64,000 nucleotides of DNA from Sphingorhabdus sp. EL138 (GTDB taxonomy: Bacteria; Pseudomonadota; Alphaproteobacteria; Sphingomonadales; Sphingomonadaceae), in contig NZ_CAMAYF010000007.1 of NCBI RefSeq assembly GCF_945862485.1, forward strand, positions 26,573 through 90,572. Direction: 5' to 3'. The position numbers and the translations under genes were made by a program. Shown here in pieces: positions 1 through 8,316 of the stretch (positions are counted from its first letter, which is position 1; every line of letters starts with the position of its first letter). The notes under the pieces are model-generated. The model saw only the letters and a list, made by a program, of their open reading frames with translations. It was not told where the DNA came from and did no database searches.

Positions 1-418
1 GCTCGAAATCATTACGACCGTCACCCATGCCGAACCCAAAGCGACGTCATCACAGATCGTGCGCTCGGTCCTCGCGGATACTGCAACCGGAACTTATTTG
101 GGCAAGATCGCGGTTGCGCGCGATGCGCAGCTGACCGACAGTGAGCAATCGGTGAAGGCCATGCTGCTTGACCGCAGCGCGACAGCCAATGCGAAGCCCG
201 AACTCGAAATCTACGCCGACGACGTCAAATGTGCGCATGGTTGTGCGATTGGTGAATTGGACCCGATGGGGCTATTCTATCTGCAAGCCCGCGGCCTATC
301 GCCAGCGGACGCAAAAAAATTGATGCTGCAGGCCTTTGTCGCGGGTGTGTTTGAAGGCGCGGGGGATGAAGAGATGCTGACCGAAGCGGCGTTGAAGAAA
401 TTGGGCGAATTGGTGTGA
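1..418 (+). CDS. sufD: SufD, Fe-S cluster assembly scaffold subunit (3' part)
   Basis: The reading frame is open from base 2 at the window edge, so only the C-terminal ~138 residues are present. The sequence resembles the C-terminal beta-helix region of SufB/SufD proteins: a His-Ala-Glu stretch, then repeated short strands around LADTATGTYLGKIAV, and the family signature CAHGCAIGELD followed by a helical tail (ARGLSPADAKKLMLQAF). SufD forms the SufBCD scaffold complex that builds Fe-S clusters in the cytoplasm. Its stop codon overlaps the GTG start of sufS by 4 nt (GTGA), which indicates translational coupling. Identification is firm because sufS, sufT and a HesB protein follow. Confidence 0.93.
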   Translation, partial: LEIITTVTHAEPKATSSQIVRSVLADTATGTYLGKIAVARDAQLTDSEQSVKAMLLDRSATANAKPELEIYADDVKCAHGCAIGELDPMGLFYLQARGLSPADAKKLMLQAFVAGVFEGAGDEEMLTEAALKKLGELV

Positions 419-1641
419 GCACTGCTACCGCCATGTCTCCCCTTTTGCAGGCAGAGAACATTCGCGACCAATTCCCGGGCCTCGCTAACAACTGGCATTA
501 TCTCGACACCGCCGCGACAGCGCAAAAACCCCAGGTCGTGCTCGACGCGATGATGCGGGCTGGTGGCGTAGATTACGCAACGGTGCATCGCGGTGTGTAT
601 GCGCGGTCGGCGAATATGACGGTGGCGTTCGAAGCTGCGCGGACCCGTGTGGCGCGGTTTATGGGTGCGGCTTCGGCCGATGAAATTGTGTTTGTTCGGG
701 GTGCAACGGAGGGCATTAATCTTGTCGCGCATAGCTGGGGCACAGCGAACTTGATGGCGGGCGACCGCATCATGCTGAGCCAGCTGGAGCATCACAGCAA
801 CATCGTGCCATGGCAAATGGTTGCCGAAAAGGTTGGCGCGTTTATTGATGTGTGTCCGTTGACCGAGGACGGTCAGATCGACCTTGATTGGTTAGAGGCC
901 CATCTAACACCAGCGCACAAGATGGTCGCACTCGTACATGTGTCCAATGTGCTTGGTTCGGTGCTCGACGCAAAACGTGCCGCGCATGCGGCACATGCGG
1001 TTGGCGCAAAGTTGCTGCTCGACGGCTGTCAGGCTGCACCCCGAATGCATTTGGACATGGCGGCGTTAGACTGCGACTTTTACGTGATGTCCGGGCATAA
1101 ATTATACGGTCCGACCGGTGTTGGCGTGTTGTGGGCAAAGGCCGAAACGCTGGATACGATGCCCCCTTATCAAGGCGGCGGCGCGATGATTGACCGGGTG
1201 ACGTTCGAGAAAACGAGTTATGCGCCCGCGCCATCGCGATTTGAGGCGGGGACACCGATGATCATTGAGGTCATCGGGTTGCATGCCGCCATCGACTTCA
1301 TCGACAGCTTTGGTCCTGACAAAATTTTCGCACATGAAAGCGCACTTGCCGCACAGACGCGTGATGCGCTGCAGTCGATCAATTCCATCACTTTATACGG
1401 CCCTGAACAATCCGCGGGGATTGTCTCCTTCTCCATGGAAGGTGTGCATCCGCATGACATCGGCACGATATTGGACGAAGAAAATGTCGCCATTCGCGCT
1501 GGCCACCATTGTGCGCAGCCGTTGATGGACAATTTGGGCGTGTCTGCCACAGCGCGGGCAAGCTTTGGGATTTATAATGACGAAGATGACGTCGCGGCTT
1601 TGGTGCGCGGCCTCGAACGGGTGAAGAGGATTTTTGGATGA
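415..1641 (+). CDS. sufS: SufS cysteine desulfurase
   Basis: This 408-residue PLP enzyme removes sulfur from cysteine (giving alanine) and passes it to the SufBCD scaffold. The PLP lysine lies in the motif SGHKLYGPTG (Lys229) and the persulfide-carrying cysteine in AGHHCAQP (Cys366). The short loop around this Cys is typical of group II (SufS/CsdA) desulfurases. The start is GTG at 415, overlapping the sufD stop; an in-frame ATG at 433 is an alternative. The 3' end overlaps sufT by 4 nt (ATGA). Length is normal for the family. Confidence 0.95.
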   Translation: MSTATAMSPLLQAENIRDQFPGLANNWHYLDTAATAQKPQVVLDAMMRAGGVDYATVHRGVYARSANMTVAFEAARTRVARFMGAASADEIVFVRGATEGINLVAHSWGTANLMAGDRIMLSQLEHHSNIVPWQMVAEKVGAFIDVCPLTEDGQIDLDWLEAHLTPAHKMVALVHVSNVLGSVLDAKRAAHAAHAVGAKLLLDGCQAAPRMHLDMAALDCDFYVMSGHKLYGPTGVGVLWAKAETLDTMPPYQGGGAMIDRVTFEKTSYAPAPSRFEAGTPMIIEVIGLHAAIDFIDSFGPDKIFAHESALAAQTRDALQSINSITLYGPEQSAGIVSFSMEGVHPHDIGTILDEENVAIRAGHHCAQPLMDNLGVSATARASFGIYNDEDDVAALVRGLERVKRIFG

Positions 1642-2093
1642 GCGAGAACATCCGCATAGAAGAAGTCGATAGCGTAGAAAAACCGCCAAAGGCGCGGGTT
1701 GATAGCGCAACCGAGAATGTCGAACGCGAAAAGGATTATCTTGAGGGTTTCCTTGCACAAAAACCATCTATGCCCGCGCCAAGCGAACCTGACAGTGATT
1801 TGTACGAGGCGGTGATTGCTGCGCTCAAGGAAATATATGACCCCGAAATTCCGGTGAACATTTATGACCTTGGCCTCATTTACAATGTCGAGATTAATGA
1901 TGGCCATGCGGTCGTTTCCATGACGCTCACGACGCCGCACTGCCCGGTAGCGGAATCGATGCCCGGAGAGGTTGAGCTGCGCGTGGGTGCGGTACCCGGC
2001 ATTGGCGATGCCGAAGTGAATTTGGTGTGGGAGCCGGCATGGAGCCCAGCCAATATGACCGATGAAGCCCGTTTGGAGCTGGGAATGTTATGA
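1638..2093 (+). CDS. sufT: SufT-type Fe-S assembly protein (MIP18/DUF59 family)
   Basis: The protein has 151 residues. A charged N-terminal ~50 residues precede a DUF59/MIP18 domain with the hallmark sequence DPEIPVNIYDLGLIY and the conserved Cys in TTPHCPVAE (Cys102). SufT-like proteins help in Fe-S maturation, probably by delivering clusters to client enzymes. The gene overlaps sufS upstream and the HesB gene downstream by ATGA, so all four suf genes seen here form one transcription unit. Confidence 0.9.
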   Translation: MSENIRIEEVDSVEKPPKARVDSATENVEREKDYLEGFLAQKPSMPAPSEPDSDLYEAVIAALKEIYDPEIPVNIYDLGLIYNVEINDGHAVVSMTLTTPHCPVAESMPGEVELRVGAVPGIGDAEVNLVWEPAWSPANMTDEARLELGML

Positions 2094-2446
2094 CTGATCT
2101 TAAAACACGCGCGCGCCCTGCGGCAGTTATGCTTACCGCAGCATCCGAGGCGAGGATTGCCGAACTGATGTCCAAGGCCCCCGAAGGCGCGATTGGCGTC
2201 AAGCTGTCCACCCCGCGTCGCGGCTGCTCGGGCCTTGCTTATTCAGTCGATTATGTAACTGAGGCCGTCGCGTTCGATGAAAAGATCGAAACACCGGGTG
2301 GTGTTTTGTATATTGATGGCGGCTCTGTGCTATATCTCGTCGGGTCAATCATGGACTGGGTCGAGGATGAATTTGCCGCCGGCTTTGTGTTCACCAACCC
2401 CAATGCAACTGGAAGTTGCGGCTGTGGCGAAAGCTTTACCGTTTAA
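2090..2446 (+). CDS. HesB/IscA-type Fe-S carrier (SufA-like)
   Basis: This 118-residue protein has the three conserved cysteines of A-type Fe-S carriers: Cys46 in RRGCSGLAY and Cys110/Cys112 in the C-terminal SCGCGESF. A-type carriers hold Fe or a [2Fe-2S]/[4Fe-4S] cluster and pass it to apoproteins. The start overlaps sufT by 4 nt. Position in a suf operon suggests SufA rather than ErpA or IscA, but the family alone does not settle this. The last 4 bases overlap the convergent subtilase gene. Confidence 0.92.
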   Translation: MTDLKTRARPAAVMLTAASEARIAELMSKAPEGAIGVKLSTPRRGCSGLAYSVDYVTEAVAFDEKIETPGGVLYIDGGSVLYLVGSIMDWVEDEFAAGFVFTNPNATGSCGCGESFTV

Positions 2447-4824
2447 AAGTCAAAGTGCAGGCGGAAGGCAACGCCCACATCATCGGGCGCGTTTTCAAAA
2501 TGCCCTGGCTCCTGCCGCCAAAACAGGTTCGACGAGAAATGGCCGCCATATATCGGCACGCCCCATGCAAGCTCGCTAGCAATTTCCCGCCCCTTTGGTG
2601 CAAGCGAAATCTGGCGGACAGCAAATGTCGTTCCAAGCGTTGCATAATCATAAGCCACCGGCAGATTGAGGGCGAGTCCGCCGTGTGTGACGCGCAAGGG
2701 CTGCGCAATCCGGAAGGCAATGCGGTCACCGCGCGTCAACACATGAGCGCCCGACAGGTCCAGCGAAAAGGCGTTGCTGTGCAACAGGCTTTGGCCGGCC
2801 AGCGACACGCCAGCATTGGGGGTGGTCCAACCCTGCCGCCAGCTTGCGCCAAGCGTCCACGGCCCAATCAATGTCACATCGCCCCGGCCGTCAACAAATA
2901 GACTGCGTGCGCCATTTTGGCCAATGAAGTTGGCGAACCGAGCACCAAGAACGGTTTCGTCTTCACGCATCCAATGTGCGCCAACAGCGAGTCTGGCAGG
3001 GCCAATCTGGCGGTCTAGCGACAGGCCGAGGGAGGAATAAGAATAAAGCTTGTTTGCGCTACGCAAATACGCCGCGCCACCGCGCTCGAAGACACGTGCC
3101 TGGCCTGCCTCAACGCTTCCTGTCAGACCGACGCGCCCAAGTTGACGGCGCAACGCCAATGACTGTCCCGGTGCGCGATCAAAACCGCCGTCCATTTGCG
3201 CATCGGTCGCGGTTAGAAACGCAGCCCGCGACATAGCCTGCAATGCCACGACTTGGCCCGCTGCCGCTTGACGGATGCCAAAACTAAACCGTGTGTTGCG
3301 TGCTATCGCGGCACTCACGCGGCCTGCCAAAATACGCGCTTGGCTCTGTTGCCCATAGGACAGAGGCAATGGAAAAAAGCGCGGACCTCCGGCGTCACCG
3401 TCGCTGATGGAAAAGGCGAGTTCGGTTGCTCCGCGCGATATGCTGACGGATCGTCCCTGATCCACCAAAGCAGGCGTCAGCCGAAGACGTGGCGCGCTTG
3501 GGCTTAGCCCTTCGGCCACATTGATATCATACGCACGGCCATAGCTGTCCAACACCACTGCGTTTATTGACATAGGAGCTGAAGCAGCGTCCCCCATGGA
3601 CATCGATGTTGTCCCGCCATTGCCGTTCAGCGCAACAGCTGTGTTTGTACCGGCCAGCGATGTTGTTCCCGCAGGTGCAAAGGCGCGCCCAATATCCAAT
3701 ATGCCACGCCCGTAAATCGCATCGGTGTCTGGGGCCCCAGCATCACGCGCCGATGTCAGCAGCAAGTTCACAATCTGTGCGCCGGTCAAATTCGGAAAGG
3801 CCTGCGCCAGCAAAGCTGCGGCACCAGCGATCTGTGGCGCAGCATAGGACGTGCCATTATACACCCGAACAGACGTCCCATCATTGGCATTTAAACGGTA
3901 AATCGTGTCGTTGCGATATTCGCAGCAAATGTTTTGACCTAGGGCAGATAGCACCGCATTCTGCAGAACCCCTGCCTTGTTGCTGAATTTTGCTATGATG
4001 CCATCGTCATCAACGGCAGTGGCAATGATGACAAGCCCGTTGCCATTGGCCAATAATGCTTGCGCAAAGGGGCTTGGACTATTCGGATCAAATGCGGGAT
4101 CTAATTCATTCCCCTCATTTCCTGCTGACACAACCACCACAACGCCAGCCGATGTCGCACGGTTTATTGCGGTGCGCAGCGCGCTGCTTGCGCCGCCTGC
4201 ACCACCCAGCGAAATATTAATCACGCGTGCTTTATTGTCCACGGCGCGATCAACGCCAGCGGCAATTGCAGAATCGAAGAACGAACACCCCGCCTCATCC
4301 ACACCCTGAGCCGTTGGGGCGCAGCTTCCCACTTGATCGGCGCGCAATGCTAATATTGTGGCGTTAAACGCTATACCGTGGACATCGCGATCATTCTTGG
4401 CGGCAGCCAAAACGCGCGAAACGCTCGTGCCGTGTCCATCATCATCGCCAAGCAGTCGACCCGCGCCCGTCACATCCGCCGACTGCGCATGGATTCGGCC
4501 CGAAAACTCGTGGCTATTTGGGTCAATCCCGGAATCAATTACGCCAACAGTGACCCCGTGCCCGCTGGCGCCCGCTTGATAGGCAGTGATCGCCCGATGA
4601 AAACTTGGTCCATCCGAGCGGAGATATTCCGGAGTTGCGAAACTGGTCGTTGGCGGCGGCGGGGGTACAGGGGGCGTTGCGGCAGGCGCCGGCGGCAAGT
4701 CTGCTGTAGGAGGAGGCGGCACCGGTGTAGAACGCACCTCACCTCCGCCGCAAGCAGACAGCGCGAGTGCAAAAATGAGCGAACTGCCGATCGCAATTTT
4801 ACGACCAAAGCGAGGTTCATGCAT
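2443..4824 (-). CDS. S8 subtilisin-like serine protease, lipoprotein with barrel-like C-terminus
   Basis: The 793-residue protein begins with a signal peptide ending in a lipobox (ALSAC, Cys25) and a Pro-rich spacer (residues ~33-61). The peptidase S8 domain has the full catalytic triad: Asp97 (GVIDSGID), His131 (DGHGTSV) and Ser326 (GTSYAAPQ), with the oxyanion Asn236 (SAGNEG). After about residue 400 it is rich in alternating hydrophobic and Gly/Arg segments and ends in Phe (LHFDF), as in outer-membrane beta-barrels. Lipobox, subtilase and barrel together recall the Neisseria autotransporter NalP. It may be surface-anchored or may process surface proteins; substrate unknown. It converges on the suf operon. 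Confidence 0.82.
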   Translation of the reverse strand: MHEPRFGRKIAIGSSLIFALALSACGGGEVRSTPVPPPPTADLPPAPAATPPVPPPPPTTSFATPEYLRSDGPSFHRAITAYQAGASGHGVTVGVIDSGIDPNSHEFSGRIHAQSADVTGAGRLLGDDDGHGTSVSRVLAAAKNDRDVHGIAFNATILALRADQVGSCAPTAQGVDEAGCSFFDSAIAAGVDRAVDNKARVINISLGGAGGASSALRTAINRATSAGVVVVVSAGNEGNELDPAFDPNSPSPFAQALLANGNGLVIIATAVDDDGIIAKFSNKAGVLQNAVLSALGQNICCEYRNDTIYRLNANDGTSVRVYNGTSYAAPQIAGAAALLAQAFPNLTGAQIVNLLLTSARDAGAPDTDAIYGRGILDIGRAFAPAGTTSLAGTNTAVALNGNGGTTSMSMGDAASAPMSINAVVLDSYGRAYDINVAEGLSPSAPRLRLTPALVDQGRSVSISRGATELAFSISDGDAGGPRFFPLPLSYGQQSQARILAGRVSAAIARNTRFSFGIRQAAAGQVVALQAMSRAAFLTATDAQMDGGFDRAPGQSLALRRQLGRVGLTGSVEAGQARVFERGGAAYLRSANKLYSYSSLGLSLDRQIGPARLAVGAHWMREDETVLGARFANFIGQNGARSLFVDGRGDVTLIGPWTLGASWRQGWTTPNAGVSLAGQSLLHSNAFSLDLSGAHVLTRGDRIAFRIAQPLRVTHGGLALNLPVAYDYATLGTTFAVRQISLAPKGREIASELAWGVPIYGGHFSSNLFWRQEPGHFENAPDDVGVAFRLHFDF

Positions 4825-4928
4825 ACAGACACCACTTTCAGCGATTAAATATGCAATTAAGCATGGTTCGTTTTTGCTAATCTTAACGTCCCCGTTGAGT
4901 AAAGCTGCTTTTCTGGCTAGGCAGTTGG

Positions 4929-5603
4929 ATGCATTCGCGTTTCGAACATATCGACAGTTGGATTTTTGATCTAGACCTTACCCTTTACGGGCCAGAGGCG
5001 AATATAATGGCGCAAGTTCGGGACCGAATTGCGTTATATGTTGAACGGTTTTTCAACATCGATTCCGACGCCGCGCACCAAATTCGGCACGCTTATTGGA
5101 AGAAATATGGAACCACGCTGGGCGGATTGATGGCCGAACATGCCGTTGACCCACATGGGTATCTTGATTTCGTCCATGATGTGGACATGACCCTGTTGCA
5201 GCCCGCCGCCGATCTGCGTAGCCATATCGAAGCTTTACCGGGACGCAAATTGATTTTTACGAACGCAGATGCGCCTTATGCCCATCGGGTTTTAGCGGCG
5301 CGCGGCCTTGATGGCGTGTTTGAGGATATATTCGATATTCACCGGATGCAGCATCTGCCAAAACCTGCATCCGCGAGTTATGACAGACTGTGCATTGAGC
5401 TACATATCGATCCGGCCCGCGCACTTTTTGTCGAGGATTCGGCCCATAATCTTGGCCCAGCGAAGGCCTTGGGCATGACAACTATTTGGGTGAATCATGA
5501 CGTCGAAGCTGATAGCAGCGACGCAGAACCATTCATTGATCATGAGATTGCCGATGTAAGCGCATGGCTTTCCTCACTGCACGCCATTGAAAGAACTATA
5601 TGA
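4929..5603 (+). CDS. HAD-family pyrimidine 5'-nucleotidase
   Basis: This 224-residue HAD hydrolase has motif [10 protein letters not shown] (nucleophile Asp14, acid/base Asp16), motif II IFTNAD, and motif [22 protein letters not shown]. The DLDLTLY form of motif I is typical of the pyrimidine 5'-nucleotidase (SDT1/PHM8-like) subfamily, which dephosphorylates UMP/CMP or related phosphates. It overlaps dapD by 4 nt (ATGA), an arrangement I recall from other alphaproteobacteria. The exact substrate is inferred from family only. Confidence 0.85.
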   Translation: MHSRFEHIDSWIFDLDLTLYGPEANIMAQVRDRIALYVERFFNIDSDAAHQIRHAYWKKYGTTLGGLMAEHAVDPHGYLDFVHDVDMTLLQPAADLRSHIEALPGRKLIFTNADAPYAHRVLAARGLDGVFEDIFDIHRMQHLPKPASASYDRLCIELHIDPARALFVEDSAHNLGPAKALGMTTIWVNHDVEADSSDAEPFIDHEIADVSAWLSSLHAIERTI

Positions 5604-6439
5604 CTGACCAACTTGCCACAATCATTGATGCAGCATGGGACGCACGCGACAGCATTTCCAGCTTTACCCAAGGCGAAGTGCGTGACGCGGTGCAGACGGC
5701 CTTGGCTGGCCTAGATGACGGGTCGTATCGCGTGGCTGAAAAGCTGACTGGCAGTTGGCAGGTCCACCAGTGGTTGAAAAAAGCTGTGCTTTTGTCGTTC
5801 CGCCTGAATGACAATATTCTGGTCGATGGTGGGGCGTCCGGCGCGCCTGCTTATGATAAGGTTCCGTCGAAATTCAGCGGTTGGGATGCCGACCGTTTCC
5901 GCGACGCAGGTTTCCGCGTCGTGCCCGGGGCCGTTGCCAGACATGGCAGCTATGTCGGCAAAAACGTCATCCTGATGCCCAGCTTTGTCAACATTGGCGC
6001 GCGCGTGGATGATGGGACGATGGTCGATACATGGGCTACCGTCGGCAGTTGCGCCCAAATTGGTAAGAATGTACATTTGTCCGGCGGCGTTGGCATTGGC
6101 GGCGTTTTGGAACCACTTCAGGCTGGGCCAGTAATCATTGAAGACAATTGCTTCATTGGTGCGCGGTCGGAGGTTGTCGAAGGCGTAATTGTCGAAGAAG
6201 GCGCCGTGCTGTCCATGGGCGTGTTCATCAGTTCCACCAGCAAGATTATCGACCGCACGACAGGCGAAATATTCGTTGGCCGCGTCCCAGCTTACTCGGT
6301 CGTCGTGCCAGGCTCGATCCCCGGCAAGGCCTTGCCCGATGGTAGCCCCGGCCCAAATTTGTCCTGTGCCGTCATCGTCAAACGTGTCGATGCGCAGACC
6401 CGCGCAAAGACAGCAATCAACGACCTGTTGAGGGATTAA
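5600..6439 (+). CDS. dapD: 2,3,4,5-tetrahydropyridine-2,6-dicarboxylate N-succinyltransferase
   Basis: This 279-residue enzyme succinylates tetrahydrodipicolinate in the succinylase branch of diaminopimelate/lysine synthesis. The N-terminal helical domain (~1-100) is followed by a left-handed beta-helix of hexapeptide repeats (about 105-240), with the family segments [20 protein letters not shown] and [14 protein letters not shown]. Length fits the family. The start overlaps the upstream nucleotidase stop (ATGA), so the two are co-translated. Confidence 0.96.
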   Translation: MTDQLATIIDAAWDARDSISSFTQGEVRDAVQTALAGLDDGSYRVAEKLTGSWQVHQWLKKAVLLSFRLNDNILVDGGASGAPAYDKVPSKFSGWDADRFRDAGFRVVPGAVARHGSYVGKNVILMPSFVNIGARVDDGTMVDTWATVGSCAQIGKNVHLSGGVGIGGVLEPLQAGPVIIEDNCFIGARSEVVEGVIVEEGAVLSMGVFISSTSKIIDRTTGEIFVGRVPAYSVVVPGSIPGKALPDGSPGPNLSCAVIVKRVDAQTRAKTAINDLLRD

Positions 6440-6455
6440 CTCGACGAGCCGAGTT
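6438..6455 (+). terminator. Short hairpin after dapD, possible weak terminator
   Basis: A 6-bp stem (AACTCG, 6-nt loop, CGAGTT) begins within the dapD stop codon and runs into TTTCTTG. The stem is short and the T-run is broken, so termination is only a guess. Confidence 0.3.
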
Positions 6456-6674
6456 TCTTGTGTCGCAATCGCCTTGCAATTCGGACTGAATCGCTCCATA
6501 AAAATGAAGCGGATCGGGCCCCTCTGACGCTCGCTTCTTCGGAAGGAACGTGATGTCGGCCGCATCGGATGTTTCCGGTGCAGTGGTCAGGTGGTCTTCA
6601 AATACCCCCGAAATACGCTTGGCCATGCCCGGAACATCCGATTGAACTTAAACTATGTTCAAAGAGGATGAGCT

Positions 6675-6869
6675 ATGACATTATCGTCATTTCGATTGAT
6701 GCAATATCACCAGAAGATTGACCGCGAATTGCGCGCCGAAATCACCCGGCGTTGGCCAGACATTTTTCGCGTTCAAAGGCTGAAGCGGCTTAAACTGGCA
6801 ATCAAGGATAGGCTCGAGAGTCACACAAAAGCGCCGCTGCGGCGGCCTTTGCGTCTTAACAAAATCTAA
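6675..6869 (+). CDS. Small DUF465 (YdcH-like) protein
   Basis: This 64-residue, highly basic helical protein resembles the DUF465/YdcH family: an early HQKID motif, then a second helix with LKRLKLAIKDRL, matching the family pattern of a His near the start and a closing LKxxKLxxKDxI. A good ribosome-binding site (AAAGAGGATGAG) precedes the ATG at 6675. YdcH-type proteins are common in proteobacteria with no settled function. The basic C-terminal tail (PLRRPLRLNKI) extends past the usual end. It stands alone between dapD and terC. Confidence 0.72.
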   Translation: MTLSSFRLMQYHQKIDRELRAEITRRWPDIFRVQRLKRLKLAIKDRLESHTKAPLRRPLRLNKI

Positions 6870-6884
6870 ATTTTGAAACTTAGC

Positions 6885-6912
6885 CACCACGCGGATTTTC
6901 GTCCGCGTGGTG
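6885..6912 (+). other. Strong 11-bp hairpin in the leader before the TerC gene
   Basis: CACCACGCGGA and TCCGCGTGGTG form a perfect 11-bp stem with a 6-nt loop (TTTTCG). It lies between the DUF465 stop (6869) and the TerC start (6943). No T-run follows, so it is not a standard terminator. It could stabilise the 3' end of the upstream mRNA or regulate TerC translation. Confidence 0.6.
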
Positions 6913-6942
6913 CACGACATCCGGTAAAACAGGGAATATTTC

Positions 6943-7932
6943 ATGGAATTTTTGACAATGGATTGGTTGGGGACACCAGTCTGGTTTTGGCTCGCTTTTC
7001 TGAGCATTGTTGTCGCGCTGACAGCCTTTGATCTTGGTATCCTGCACAAGGAGGACAAGGAAATGGGCATCGCCGAAAGTCTGAAGCTGTCGGCTTTCTA
7101 TATCAGCATTGCACTGCTGTTTGGCCTATGGGTCTGGTTCCAAAAAGGCGCCGACATGGGCATGAAATATTATACAGGCTTTTTCATCGAAAAGGCACTG
7201 TCGATCGACAATGTCTTTGTCATCAGCCTGATTTTCACCTTCTTCGCGATACCACGAAAATATCAATATCGCGCGCTTTTGTGGGGCATTATCGCGGTTA
7301 TCGTGTTGCGCGGCCTCATGATCGCTGCAGGTGCGGCCATCGTGCAGGAATATGGTTGGACCCTGTATATTTTCGCAGGCTTCCTCATCGCCACTGGCAT
7401 CAAAATGCTGTTCAGTGGTGACCAGGAAATGGACGTCGCGAAGAATCCGGTCGTCAAATATATCTCAACACATATGCGCGTCACCAAGGAGCTTCATGCC
7501 GAGAAGTTCTTCGTCATGGTGCCCGACGAGAAATCTGGCAAGATGGTACGTGCGGCAACGCCCTTGTTCCTTGCGCTGGTGGTCATCAACCTGGCTGATT
7601 TGGTGTTTGCAGTAGACTCGGTGCCAGCGATCTTTGCGATCACCACAGACACCTTCATTGTCTACACGTCCAACATCATGGCGGTATTGGGCCTGCGCGC
7701 TTTGTATTTTGCGTTGGCTGCGATGGTCCATCGCTTCCATTATTTAAAATATGCGCTCGCGCTGGTCCTTGTCTTCATTGGTTCGAAGATCTTCGTGTCC
7801 CACTTCCTCATGGACGGCGACAAGTTCCCGCCGGTGTTAAGCCTTGGCGTGACCTTCGGCCTTATCTTGGGCGGCATCCTGTTTTCCCTCTGGAAGACGA
7901 AGGATGATGCGCACGCACAAGCATCCCATTAA
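6943..7932 (+). CDS. TerC/Alx family integral membrane protein
   Basis: This 329-residue protein has about nine predicted membrane spans. It carries TerC-family motifs: an acidic intramembrane segment FFIEKALSIDNVFVISLIF and, near residue 222, NLADLVFAVDSVPAIFAIT, which supply the conserved Asp/Glu residues of these proteins. Family members (Alx, MntE/TerC-like) have been linked to manganese efflux and metalation of exported proteins; tellurite resistance is the historical label. No tellurite genes lie nearby, so a metal-ion housekeeping role is more likely. I do not see a yybP-ykoY-type riboswitch in the short leader. An in-frame ATG at 6958 is an alternative start. Confidence 0.9.
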   Translation: MEFLTMDWLGTPVWFWLAFLSIVVALTAFDLGILHKEDKEMGIAESLKLSAFYISIALLFGLWVWFQKGADMGMKYYTGFFIEKALSIDNVFVISLIFTFFAIPRKYQYRALLWGIIAVIVLRGLMIAAGAAIVQEYGWTLYIFAGFLIATGIKMLFSGDQEMDVAKNPVVKYISTHMRVTKELHAEKFFVMVPDEKSGKMVRAATPLFLALVVINLADLVFAVDSVPAIFAITTDTFIVYTSNIMAVLGLRALYFALAAMVHRFHYLKYALALVLVFIGSKIFVSHFLMDGDKFPPVLSLGVTFGLILGGILFSLWKTKDDAHAQASH

Positions 7933-7950
7933 GGCGCGCAACTCGCGCCT
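7932..7950. terminator. Hairpin directly after the TerC stop
   Basis: A perfect 7-bp GC stem (AGGCGCG, loop CAACT, CGCGCCT) begins at the last base of the TerC stop codon and lies between convergent genes. There is no T-run; it may protect mRNA 3' ends or act as a weak bidirectional terminator. Confidence 0.4.
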
Positions 7951-7962
7951 GCGCCGAACATG

Positions 7963-8283
7963 CTAACGCCGGTCTTTGGTCGGCGCGTTAAAGTCGGGCG
8001 GTTTGTTGGCTATCCAGTCGACAAACCGCCCGATTTCGTCATGCGCCAATAAAGCGTCGACAGTGGCGAAGCGCTTTTCGAGATCGCTGTTGGTGAAATT
8101 AGCGTGGATGGTCCGGTGGCAGATTTGGTGCACAGGTTGCCGCTCTTTCCCGCCCCGGCTTTTGGGCACGGGATGATGCCACTCGGTCACATTACCCATC
8201 GGGCGGGAGCAGAGCCAGCAGCTTAACTCTGGTTCCGCCGACGCATCATCCGGTTCGTAATGATCGCGAATTTTGCGCGCCAT
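7963..8283 (-). CDS. Stand-alone HNH endonuclease-fold protein
   Basis: The 106-residue protein has an HNH zinc-finger nuclease motif: CWLC (Cys22/Cys25), the double His WHHPVPKSRGG (His36/37), then QICHRTIHANFTN with Cys55, His56/His60 and Asn62. Such small HNH proteins are widespread in alphaproteobacteria. Some are nicking or repair nucleases, but substrates are mostly unknown. The C-terminal ~40 residues form an amphipathic helical tail. No methylase or toxin partner is adjacent. Confidence 0.82.
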   Translation of the reverse strand: MARKIRDHYEPDDASAEPELSCWLCSRPMGNVTEWHHPVPKSRGGKERQPVHQICHRTIHANFTNSDLEKRFATVDALLAHDEIGRFVDWIANKPPDFNAPTKDRR

Positions 8284-8316
8284 AATGGGCTATCCTATAC
8301 TCTGCTTGGCCAGCGA

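Noticed and set aside
6417..6626. 69-residue leftward frame overlapping the dapD end
   Set aside because: No ribosome-binding site before its ATG, no recognisable domain, overlap with dapD; likely chance.
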